Positions 6,669 through 13,266 of a stretch of DNA of 14,217 nt are shown piece after piece. Within the stretch, counting starts at the first letter, position 1. The number at the start of each line of letters is the position of its first letter. Where the stretch lies: NCBI GenBank assembly GCA_002346305.1, contig DDZI01000039.1:3196-17412 (forward strand), in the 5' to 3' direction. Made by a program: the position numbers and the translations under genes. Under the pieces are notes generated by a model. That model made no database searches, had not been told where the DNA came from, and saw only the letters and a program-made list of their open reading frames with translations. The DNA is from Actinobacteria bacterium UBA3012. Its GTDB lineage: Bacteria; Actinomycetota; Actinomycetes; Nanopelagicales; Nanopelagicaceae.

Positions 6669-7684
6669 AGCGATCTCTCCAGTTCCAAAATACTCTGCCA
6701 AATAGCGCTAGAAATGGCTATCACAGGCTGGTTTTTCTGGCGTTGAAGATTCTCAACATCTCCGGGAAGAAGAACCGGCTGATCAGGCTTTACTCGAGCT
6801 GTGTTTGCAATCCGATTCTTAGACTCGGAGATATCTTGAAAGAAAGAATCTCTTGGAACAAAAAATTCAGGATCCATAACAATGAGAACAGTTCCATTTC
6901 CTCGCAAGTAGCGTGAGCTAGTTGAAGGGTGTCCGCCTGAGAGTCCGCCACCAAGTAGTTCAATCATGAGGGAGAGGCAATAACCCTTATGCCCTCCAAA
7001 GGGAAGTAGCGCTCCTCCATCATAGAATGCTTGAGGATTAAGACTTTCATTTCCATCTTTATCAATCACAATCCCAGGACCAATATTCTGTTTATTGGCA
7101 CGCGCCACACGAAGTTTACCTTCTGCTGAGGCGGCAGTTGCAAAATCTATAACAATTGGCTTATTTGGAGTTGGAATTCCTGCCGCAAATGGATTCGTTC
7201 CAAAGAGGCGCTCTCGTCCTGCGTAAGCTGCAACTGATGGATCTGAGTTACACCACATAAGAGAAACCAAATTCGATTCTGCTAAACGTTCAACGTATTC
7301 ACCAAGTCGCCCGATATGGTTCACAGAGCGCACCGTAAGACTTACTGTTCCAAGCTCCTTTACTTTTTCTTGAGCAACTTGGAGTGCGAACTTGCAGGCA
7401 ATTTGCCCCCAGCCCCACTTTCCATCAATTACGACGCTAGCACCCCGCTCAGAGATTATCTCCGGTTCAGAATTTGGAATAACCGTGCCCTGTTTTACGA
7501 AATTTGTATATTCAATTAGGCGGATTACTCCATGTGAAGCATGGCCAGCCTCTTGTGCTTGTACTAACGAATCTGCCACAGAATTTGCATGCGCTTTGGG
7601 AGTGCCAACTTTGATTAGGATTGAGGATGTGCAATCCATCATCTTGGAGCGTTCTACTTGGATATTTTCAACTGGATCGGACAT
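6665..7684 (-). CDS. Ldh2/MDH2-type NAD(P)-dependent 2-hydroxyacid (malate/lactate/sulfolactate-like) dehydrogenase
   Basis: The family (malate/L-sulfolactate/ureidoglycolate dehydrogenases and YiaK-type diketogulonate reductases) has a fold unrelated to Rossmann dehydrogenases. Signatures counted from the chosen start: GHASHGVIRL (47-56) with the His-Gly active-site element, VNHIGRLGEY (121-130), FGTNPFAAGIP (161-171), DFATAASAEGK (180-190) and LPFGGHKGYCLSLMIELLGG (227-246). I chose ATG 7684 (339 aa) because GGAGGT lies 10 bases upstream; an in-frame ATG at 7759 would add 25 residues outside the family pattern and run through the regulatory gap. The gene stands alone on the minus strand, divergent from the dehydratase operon and convergent with the GntR gene. 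It may oxidise or reduce a hydroxyacid made by the pathway; exact substrate undetermined. Confidence 0.88.
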   Translation of the reverse strand: MSDPVENIQVERSKMMDCTSSILIKVGTPKAHANSVADSLVQAQEAGHASHGVIRLIEYTNFVKQGTVIPNSEPEIISERGASVVIDGKWGWGQIACKFALQVAQEKVKELGTVSLTVRSVNHIGRLGEYVERLAESNLVSLMWCNSDPSVAAYAGRERLFGTNPFAAGIPTPNKPIVIDFATAASAEGKLRVARANKQNIGPGIVIDKDGNESLNPQAFYDGGALLPFGGHKGYCLSLMIELLGGGLSGGHPSTSSRYLRGNGTVLIVMDPEFFVPRDSFFQDISESKNRIANTARVKPDQPVLLPGDVENLQRQKNQPVIAISSAIWQSILELERSL

Positions 7685-7708
7685 AAAACTCTTGACCTCC
7701 GCTGCAAA

Positions 7709-7720
7709 ATCGTTAACAAT
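7709..7720. promoter_or_regulatory. Candidate GntR/FCD operator in the divergent Ldh2-type / dehydratase promoter region
   Basis: ATCGTTAACAAT matches ATTGTnnACAAT at 9 of 10 positions; with flanking bases the dyad AATCGTTAACAATT (7708-7721) pairs at 6 of 7 positions around GTTAAC. It lies 25 bases upstream of the Ldh2-type start, within the 108-base divergent gap, and just downstream of a candidate minus-strand promoter at 7731-7759. Confidence 0.5.
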
Positions 7721-7730
7721 TAACAACTTG

Positions 7731-7759
7731 AGGGTATCGGTCGATCTACCAGAAATCAA
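7731..7759 (-). promoter_or_regulatory. Candidate promoter of the Ldh2-type dehydrogenase gene
   Basis: Read on the minus strand, TTGATT (7759-7754) and TACCCT (7736-7731) are spaced by 17 bases, an acceptable -35/-10 pair for a housekeeping sigma factor. The palindrome at 7709-7720 would then sit about 10-20 bases downstream of the -10 box, a usual repressor position. The opposing dehydratase promoter must share this gap; only a weak plus-strand TTGAGG (7728-7733) was seen for it. Confidence 0.3.
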
Positions 7760-7792
7760 TACTCACTCTATTCGCAATAAAGGAGAGCCAAG

Positions 7793-9001
7793 ATGAAGGT
7801 AGTCGGTATTGAGACGATTCGCCTTGAAGAATATCCAGCAATTCTTTTTCTGCAGATTCATACTGATGAAGGAATAGTTGGTCTTGGAGAAAATTGTGTT
7901 GGAGTTGAAGCGGTTGAAGCTTTTATCCATGAGTCCATAGCGCCTCGATTGATTGGCAAAGATCCTCTGGCAATTACCGCAATTCATGAAACTCTCCATC
8001 AAGATTTTATTGGATTTGCTGGCTCTGGCGTAGCGGTACGTGGCGCATCATCGCTGGACATAGCGCTATGGGACATCTTGGGACAGGCAACTGGACAACC
8101 AATTTACCAACTGATGGGCGGAAAGGTTCGTCATAGTATTCGTGCCTATAACACTTGCGCTGGCAGTGCCTATGCAAAAGGTTCTTCAAACATTGACCGC
8201 AATCGCAAGGCACAAATTGGAATCCCAACTGGAAATGAATTTGAAGATCTAATTGCATTTTTGAATGAGCCTGAAGCTTTGGTGGCCAGCCTTAAACAGA
8301 TGGGAATGACGGCGATGAAGATTTGGCCGTTTGATGAGGCTGCCATGCGTAGCGGTGGTCAAACAATAGATAAGAAGGATTTAGCTGAAGGTCGCAGAAT
8401 TATCGAGAGGGCACGTAACGCTGCTGGTAATGATTTTGACATAATGCTTGAAATGCACTCCCTTTGGTCTGCGCCAGCAGCATCTGTGATTGCAAAATCA
8501 GTAGAAGAGTTTGATTTATTCTGGATAGAAGATGCTTTAAGGCATGAATCAACCGAGGCGCTCATTAGGTTTAAGCAATCTACAAATATCCCAGTAACTG
8601 TTGGCGAAACCACTGGCACTAGATGGGATTACCTGCGACTCCTGTCTTCCCGAGCCGTAGATCATTTAATGTTTGATCCAGGCTGGGCTGGTGGAATAAC
8701 TGAGGCGCGCCATGTTCTTGGATTAGCTTCAACATATGGGGTTCCTGTAGCTCCTCACGATTGCACAGGGCCAGTAGTTCTAACAGTTGGAACTCACTTA
8801 GCTGTTTCCTATCCAGGAATAGAACTTCAGGAAATGGTCCGTGCTTTTTATTATGGTTGGTATGAAGAGATGTTGACTGATTTACCAATTTACGAAAACG
8901 GTTACTTAAGACCTCAAGATAAGCCTGGCCTAGGCACTTCACTAAGACCTGAGATTGCTAAGCGTAAAGATGCCAAGATTCGTTGGAGCAAAGTTGGCTA
9001 G
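7793..9001 (+). CDS. Enolase-superfamily (mandelate racemase/muconate lactonizing type) sugar-acid dehydratase
   Basis: The 402-aa protein has the N-terminal capping domain (1-125) followed by the (beta/alpha)7 barrel. Metal ligands are clear: Glu220 in MLEMHS, Glu246 in WIEDAL and Glu272 in VGETTG. The acid-base machinery is Lys176 in MKIWPFD on strand 2, Asp295 in FDPGW with His322 in APHDC, and Glu347 in ELQE. The usual KxK is KxW here, so a single lysine plus the His-Asp dyad is present. Members with this set dehydrate aldonic acids to 2-keto-3-deoxy acids (or epimerise/racemise). AGGAGAG lies 5 bases before the ATG. It heads the operon with an FGGY kinase, LldD and a DHDPS-like lyase, which supports a dehydratase as the entry step of a sugar-acid pathway. 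The substrate cannot be assigned by eye. Confidence 0.87.
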   Translation: MKVVGIETIRLEEYPAILFLQIHTDEGIVGLGENCVGVEAVEAFIHESIAPRLIGKDPLAITAIHETLHQDFIGFAGSGVAVRGASSLDIALWDILGQATGQPIYQLMGGKVRHSIRAYNTCAGSAYAKGSSNIDRNRKAQIGIPTGNEFEDLIAFLNEPEALVASLKQMGMTAMKIWPFDEAAMRSGGQTIDKKDLAEGRRIIERARNAAGNDFDIMLEMHSLWSAPAASVIAKSVEEFDLFWIEDALRHESTEALIRFKQSTNIPVTVGETTGTRWDYLRLLSSRAVDHLMFDPGWAGGITEARHVLGLASTYGVPVAPHDCTGPVVLTVGTHLAVSYPGIELQEMVRAFYYGWYEEMLTDLPIYENGYLRPQDKPGLGTSLRPEIAKRKDAKIRWSKVG

Positions 9002-10457
9002 GCAGCTTGTTTTAGGAATTGATGTTGGAACATCTTCAGTCAAGGCGCTATTTCTAGAGCCAAGTAGCAAATTCATCCTGCGAGATGAGATTAAGTTAAA
9101 GGTCACCAGAGTAGGTAAGGCCGCTGAACAAGACCCATTGGAATATCTCTCTGCTGTGCAACAACTTGTCAGACGCAATCAAGAATTAGTAAGTGATGTT
9201 ATTGCAATCGGCTTATCAGGTCAGACACCGACTGTAATTTGCATCGATAATAAAGGTAATCCAACATCACCAGCTTTGATCTGGCAGGACAGTAGAGCAG
9301 AAAGAGAAGCAAAAGACCTTGCAGAGCGCTTTGGAAATCCCATAAAAATAGTTGGAACTTCTCTCCCCTGGGCAGCGTCTGCATGTCCTGCCAAACTCTT
9401 TTGGCTCTCGAGAAACTTTCCAGATGTGATTGCCAATACGCGCTGGATTCTTCAACCTAAAGACTTTCTAGGTTTCCATATCACTGGGAGAGCAATTTCA
9501 GATCCTTGGTCATCAAAAGGGCTTTGCAACGTCCAAACTTTAGAGCCTATTGATCAACTTCTTGAATATGTTGGCTGGGACAGAGAAGTTGTTCCTGAAC
9601 TAGCTATGGGTTATGAGAGTCGCGGAGAAACTTCAGATTACAGCGCTGATCACTTTGGTTTTCCCATCGGAATTCCAGTGAGCGTAGGGTGGTCTGATGC
9701 AATGTCTGCCATGTTTGCACTTGGTGTGATGCAGCGTCCAACAAGTTTTATTATCACTGGAACTTCAGCAATTGTCGGAACATCGAGCCCAAATTCTCCA
9801 GAAGATGGGGCGAATCTTTATGTGATTCCGACTAGTTGCTCCCCTCTTGCTGTCACCTATGGGCCAACTCAAATGAGTGGTGGCGCAATCTCTTGGATGG
9901 CTCATGTGCTAGAGATTAGCGAGGAGGAGTTAATTTCTAAGGGGAGCACAGATCAGGGTGATTCAGCACCAACTTTTTTGCCCTATATCAGTGGTGAGCG
10001 TGCACCACTGTGGCGCAGTGATATTCGCGGTAGATTGGTTGACATAGACATTTCCCATAATCAATCAAGTTTTGCACGTGCTGTTATGGAAGGTATCTCA
10101 TGGGCAGAGAGACAAGTTATTGAAGAAAGTGAAAGACTAACTAAAACCCATAGTGACGAAGTGGTTCTTGGAGGGCACGCTGGCAATGACCTTAGATGGG
10201 AAAGTGTTCGAGCTAGAACTCTCGGACGTTCACTCTTGCGTTATGAAGATCCAGATATCACCACCAGAGGCGCTGCAATGTTGGCTTATACGATGATCAC
10301 AAAAGATCTAAGCAAGAGCTTTTTTTCGCTATCGGTAGAAGCTGTAACAAAAGATGCAACTCAACTTGATGTTGAGTATGCAAATAGAAATTATAAGAAG
10401 TTTATTTCTTCGCAAGAATCTTTATTATCAGAAATCTCAAGAGATGGGGATAAATAA
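8994..10457 (+). CDS. FGGY-family carbohydrate kinase (xylulokinase/gluconokinase-like)
   Basis: The chosen start TTG 8994 has GGAG (8985-8988) 5 bases upstream and gives a 487-aa protein beginning right at the ATPase fold; ATG 8970 or TTG 8955 would add unconserved residues. The gene overlaps the dehydratase stop by 8 bases. Motifs: phosphate-1 loop LGIDVGTSSVK (7-17) with Asp10, GLSGQT (73-78), IWQDSRAE (96-103), catalytic-base Asp235 in GWSDAM, adenosine motif TGTSAIVGTSS (255-265), YISGERAPLW (331-340) and GGHAGNDLRWE (393-403). FGGY enzymes phosphorylate ketoses, polyols or sugar acids with ATP; the SGERAPLW element resembles gluconokinase/xylulokinase-like members. In this locus it may phosphorylate a sugar acid, keto-deoxy acid or pentulose that feeds the KDPG-type aldolase; that link is inference. 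Confidence 0.88.
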   Translation: MARQLVLGIDVGTSSVKALFLEPSSKFILRDEIKLKVTRVGKAAEQDPLEYLSAVQQLVRRNQELVSDVIAIGLSGQTPTVICIDNKGNPTSPALIWQDSRAEREAKDLAERFGNPIKIVGTSLPWAASACPAKLFWLSRNFPDVIANTRWILQPKDFLGFHITGRAISDPWSSKGLCNVQTLEPIDQLLEYVGWDREVVPELAMGYESRGETSDYSADHFGFPIGIPVSVGWSDAMSAMFALGVMQRPTSFIITGTSAIVGTSSPNSPEDGANLYVIPTSCSPLAVTYGPTQMSGGAISWMAHVLEISEEELISKGSTDQGDSAPTFLPYISGERAPLWRSDIRGRLVDIDISHNQSSFARAVMEGISWAERQVIEESERLTKTHSDEVVLGGHAGNDLRWESVRARTLGRSLLRYEDPDITTRGAAMLAYTMITKDLSKSFFSLSVEAVTKDATQLDVEYANRNYKKFISSQESLLSEISRDGDK

Positions 10458-11678
10458 ATGACTACTTCTAGCAGGATAAAAAATCTCAAACAATTGATGA
10501 AGTTTCGCAGGCCCATCTTTAACCCAAAAAAGCGGCGATTAAGTAAGGCACTTACAATCTATGATCTTCGAAGCATTGCTAAGCAGCGCACACCAATTGG
10601 GCCTTTTGACTACACAGATGGCGCTGCAGATCAAGAAATCTCATTAAATCGTGCAAGGAGAGCATTCGAAAATATTGAGTTCCAACCTAGAATCTTGAGA
10701 AACGTGGAAAGCGCTGAGTTAGGCGTAAAGCTTTTTGGTAAAGATATGATGATTCCACTGGGTATCGCGCCAACTGGTTTTACTAGAATGATGAACACAG
10801 ATGGTGAGATTGCAGGTGCACAAGTTGCATTTAAATATGGTGCACCGTTCTGCCTCTCCACTATGGGAACAACCTCGATTGAGGAAATTTCGAAGTCTTC
10901 GCCAGGTGGTAGCAACTGGTTTCAACTCTACCTATGGCGCGATCGCGAGCGAAGCCTGGGTCTAATTGAGAGGGCCGAGAAGGCTGGTTTCGATGGACTA
11001 GTTTTAACTGTTGATGCACAAGTTGCGGGAGCGAGACTTCGCGATATTAGAAATGGACTAACGGTTCCACCAACCTTAACTGCCAAGACACTTCTAAATG
11101 CCGCTCCGCGAACATCTTGGTGGTGGAATTTTCTTACAAAAGAACCACTGTCATTTGCCTCACTTGAATCATGGAATGGAACAGTGGCTGAATTAATGAA
11201 CACTATGTTTGATCCGACCATGACTTTTGATGATTTAAAGTGGATTAGAAAAGTTTGGGGGCGGAAACTAATAGTTAAAGGAATTCAAAATGTTGATGAT
11301 GCAAAACAAGCGATAAAGTGTGGAGCAGATGCTGTTTGGCTTTCAAACCATGGCGGCCGACAACTTGATCGTGCGCCAGTGCCTTTCCACCTAATTTCAC
11401 CAACTCGAAAAGCATTGGGAAGATCAATCCCAATTCATTTTGACACAGGAATTATGCATGGGGCAGACGTCATTGCAGGTCTTGCAAGTGGAGGCAATTT
11501 TGCTTGGATCGGGCGCGCATATCTATATGGATTAATGGCAGGTGGGCGGGCTGGAGTCGAAAAGACCTTTGAAATTTTGGTAAGTCAGATGACTCGTACT
11601 ATGAAACTTCTTGGAGTTAATAGTGTTTCTGAATTGGAACCTTCGATGGTTAAAACTCTATTTGAAATGAGGCCCTAG
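10458..11678 (+). CDS. lldD: FMN-dependent L-lactate dehydrogenase (quinone/cytochrome type), LldD2-like
   Basis: The 406-aa protein is a TIM-barrel alpha-hydroxyacid oxidoreductase. All active-site residues of the flavocytochrome b2/glycolate oxidase family are visible: Tyr52 in DYTDGAADQE, Tyr158 in WFQLYLWRD, Asp186 and Arg193 in LTVDAQVAGARLRD, Lys274 in LIVKGI, and His298/Arg301 in LSNHGGRQLD. The phosphate loop reads DTGIMHG rather than DGGxRRG and is followed by IGRAYLYGLMAGG. From memory this form, and the N-terminal segment NPKKRRLSKALTIYDLRSIA, closely match mycobacterial LldD2. It oxidises L-lactate (or a related L-2-hydroxyacid) to pyruvate and passes electrons to the respiratory chain at the membrane face. 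It starts directly after the kinase stop, with GGGGA 7 bases upstream. L-lactate is the expected co-product of the FAH-family hydrolase in 6-deoxy sugar-acid routes, which ties this gene to the locus. Confidence 0.9.
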   Translation: MTTSSRIKNLKQLMKFRRPIFNPKKRRLSKALTIYDLRSIAKQRTPIGPFDYTDGAADQEISLNRARRAFENIEFQPRILRNVESAELGVKLFGKDMMIPLGIAPTGFTRMMNTDGEIAGAQVAFKYGAPFCLSTMGTTSIEEISKSSPGGSNWFQLYLWRDRERSLGLIERAEKAGFDGLVLTVDAQVAGARLRDIRNGLTVPPTLTAKTLLNAAPRTSWWWNFLTKEPLSFASLESWNGTVAELMNTMFDPTMTFDDLKWIRKVWGRKLIVKGIQNVDDAKQAIKCGADAVWLSNHGGRQLDRAPVPFHLISPTRKALGRSIPIHFDTGIMHGADVIAGLASGGNFAWIGRAYLYGLMAGGRAGVEKTFEILVSQMTRTMKLLGVNSVSELEPSMVKTLFEMRP

Positions 11679-12551
11679 ATGTTAAGCGGACTTTTTGTTC
11701 CACAATTTACAGCCTTTAATCAAGATAATTCCGTTGACTATAAAGCCACTCGGGAGCATGGTCAGTGGCTAATTGAAAATAATGTGAGTGGATTAGTGCC
11801 CTTTGGAACTTTTGGCGAAGGCGCATCTTTAAGCCTTCGAGAGAAAGAGAGGATTACTCTTGATCTGTTAGAGATTAAAAAGGATAAGTCTCTAATCCCT
11901 ACTTTGATCTGCAATAGTCTTGGAGAAGTTGAGGAATTTCTAAGTTTTGCTCAGGACCTTCCATTAGAGGGCATCATGGTTATACCGCCAAGCTATTTCA
12001 AAAATGTAAGCGATCAAAGCCTAAAAGATTTTTATCAGAGGGTTACAGATCAATCAAGTCACCAGATCATCGCTTACAATATCCCTGCTTGCTCTTTACC
12101 GATAAGCGCAGAGATTACTTCAAGTGTTCCAGTTTGGGGTGTAAAAGACTCAAGTGGGAATATCGAGTCAGCAAAGCGCTATCTAAACCATGATGTCAAG
12201 GTTCTCATTGGCAGCGATGCACTTTTAACTCAAGCGTTAGAAATAGGTGCTAGCGGTGGAATCTGTGGAATTGCGAACTTTTTTCCTCAACAAATGAAGC
12301 AAGTCTATGATGATTGGAATTTGGGCAAGAAATCTGAAGCAGATGCGCTCTTAAATTCCCTCATGGCGATAGTTGCACCATTGCTAGGCTCAGTTTCTGG
12401 ATTTGGTGAAGCCATTGGAACACTTAAGACATTTGCAAAGTCAGTAATTCCTACTGATCTTGGAGATATGAGACTTCCCGTTGAAACTCTGAAACCGTCC
12501 TTATCTGATGTGAATGAATCTATAAGGCTTTTGAAGGAAGTAATTAAGTAA
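11679..12551 (+). CDS. DHDPS/N-acetylneuraminate-lyase family aldolase (KDG-aldolase-like)
   Basis: The 290-aa class I aldolase has the DapA-family framework: the pyruvate-binding loop GTFGEG (43-48, usually GTTGEG), Tyr133 in YNIP and the Schiff-base Lys156 in GVKDSSG, then SDALLTQALEIGASGGI (179-195). The family reversibly joins pyruvate to an aldehyde or dehydrates 2-keto-3-deoxy acids. It is unlikely to be the lysine-pathway DapA: the loop's second Thr is Phe, and it lies in a catabolic operon immediately after lldD (no gap; GAGG 6 bases before the ATG). A 2-keto-3-deoxy-sugar-acid aldolase giving pyruvate plus an aldehyde, or a dehydratase/decarboxylase giving a 2-oxoglutarate semialdehyde, both fit. 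A mildly hydrophobic C-terminal half with no membrane segment suggests a soluble cytoplasmic enzyme. Confidence 0.88.
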   Translation: MLSGLFVPQFTAFNQDNSVDYKATREHGQWLIENNVSGLVPFGTFGEGASLSLREKERITLDLLEIKKDKSLIPTLICNSLGEVEEFLSFAQDLPLEGIMVIPPSYFKNVSDQSLKDFYQRVTDQSSHQIIAYNIPACSLPISAEITSSVPVWGVKDSSGNIESAKRYLNHDVKVLIGSDALLTQALEIGASGGICGIANFFPQQMKQVYDDWNLGKKSEADALLNSLMAIVAPLLGSVSGFGEAIGTLKTFAKSVIPTDLGDMRLPVETLKPSLSDVNESIRLLKEVIK

Positions 12552-12558
12552 ATCGGGT

Positions 12559-13263
12559 ATGAGGAATTTTCTAGGATTTTTACAAAGTGCCTTGCGTAAT
12601 TCGCGCAGTATCCCAATAACTGCTTGGACCGCCGGGCACCCATGGCAAATCTCAATAGCTCGCGTTTTGATCCTATATTTTGGATTGTTTCTTCTAGGCG
12701 TAGGGGGAGCAATTGTGGTTCAGTCAGGGTTAGGAAATGCTCCCTGGACCGTATTCGCGCAAGGTATTTCGGCTCAATCTGGTATGTCTCTTGGTTGGTC
12801 TTTCTTCTTAGTTAGTTGCGCAGTATTGCTGCTTTGGATACCTCTGCGACTTAAGCCTGGATTTGGGACCCTATCTAATGCAATTGTTTTTGCCATCACA
12901 CTGCAGAAAACTCTGGAGATAATTACTCCTCCAGACAATTTCTTTCTGGCTTTAACTTTTGTTCTAGTGGGGATAATTCTTGTTGGCGCCGGTACTGCAA
13001 TTTATGTTACTTGTGGTCTCGGTGGTGGGCCACGTGACGGTTTAATGATTGGGTTGGTTCAGAATACAAACTGGCGTGTGGCTTACATAAGAACTGGGAT
13101 TGAAGGGAGCGTTTTGATTCTTGGCTTCTTGCTAGGTGGAAAAGTTGGTTTGGGGACTGTGATATCTGTCTTTTTAGTTGGCTCATCGGTGGCAATTTGG
13201 TTAAGTATTGTCGGAAAACTTGCACCACCTTCGGGTCGGCAGTTTTTTCAACCAGAGTTTTAA
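12559..13263 (+). CDS. YczE/YitT-type integral membrane protein
   Basis: The 234-aa polytopic membrane protein has about six hydrophobic segments (roughly 33-55, 80-97, 103-118, 128-150, 180-198, 200-217). The conserved pattern of the YczE group is visible: GLFLLGVGGAIVVQSGLGNAPW (42-63; key features a Gly-rich helix, then GLGxxPW), RLKPGFGTLSNA (97-108), GLGGGPRDGLM (153-163) and LLGGKVGLGT (191-200). The group has no firmly established function in general. It follows the DHDPS-like gene by 7 bases and lacks a clear ribosome site, so it is probably transcribed with the dehydratase operon, but YczE proteins occur in many contexts. It could be a passenger rather than the uptake system; the family is not known as a sugar-acid transporter. 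It converges on the glycosyltransferase gene with 3 bases between stops. Confidence 0.82.
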   Translation: MRNFLGFLQSALRNSRSIPITAWTAGHPWQISIARVLILYFGLFLLGVGGAIVVQSGLGNAPWTVFAQGISAQSGMSLGWSFFLVSCAVLLLWIPLRLKPGFGTLSNAIVFAITLQKTLEIITPPDNFFLALTFVLVGIILVGAGTAIYVTCGLGGGPRDGLMIGLVQNTNWRVAYIRTGIEGSVLILGFLLGGKVGLGTVISVFLVGSSVAIWLSIVGKLAPPSGRQFFQPEF

Positions 13264-13266
13264 TCA

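Noticed and set aside
7685..7759. N-terminal extension of the Ldh2-type dehydrogenase to ATG 7759
   Set aside because: GGAGGT just upstream of ATG 7684 and family length favour the shorter form; the extension would cover the candidate operator and promoter.
7392..7796. 134-codon plus-strand open frame ending at the dehydratase start
   Set aside because: It is antisense to the well-supported Ldh2-type gene and crosses the regulatory gap; the protein has no family pattern.
8619..8942. 107-codon minus-strand open frame
   Set aside because: It is antisense to the conserved barrel of the dehydratase and lacks motifs or a ribosome site.
8955..8993. Earlier TTG/ATG starts for the FGGY kinase
   Set aside because: GGAG at 8985-8988 is correctly spaced only for TTG 8994, and the conserved fold begins immediately after it. 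ATG 8970 remains possible.
10317..10327. T-rich stretch in the FGGY kinase as a possible internal terminator
   Set aside because: There is no GC-rich hairpin before it, and it codes for a plausible helix end near the C-terminus.
12305..12712. 135-codon minus-strand open frame
   Set aside because: It is antisense across the end of the lyase gene and the start of the membrane-protein gene, shows no recognisable motif, and both plus-strand genes are convincing.
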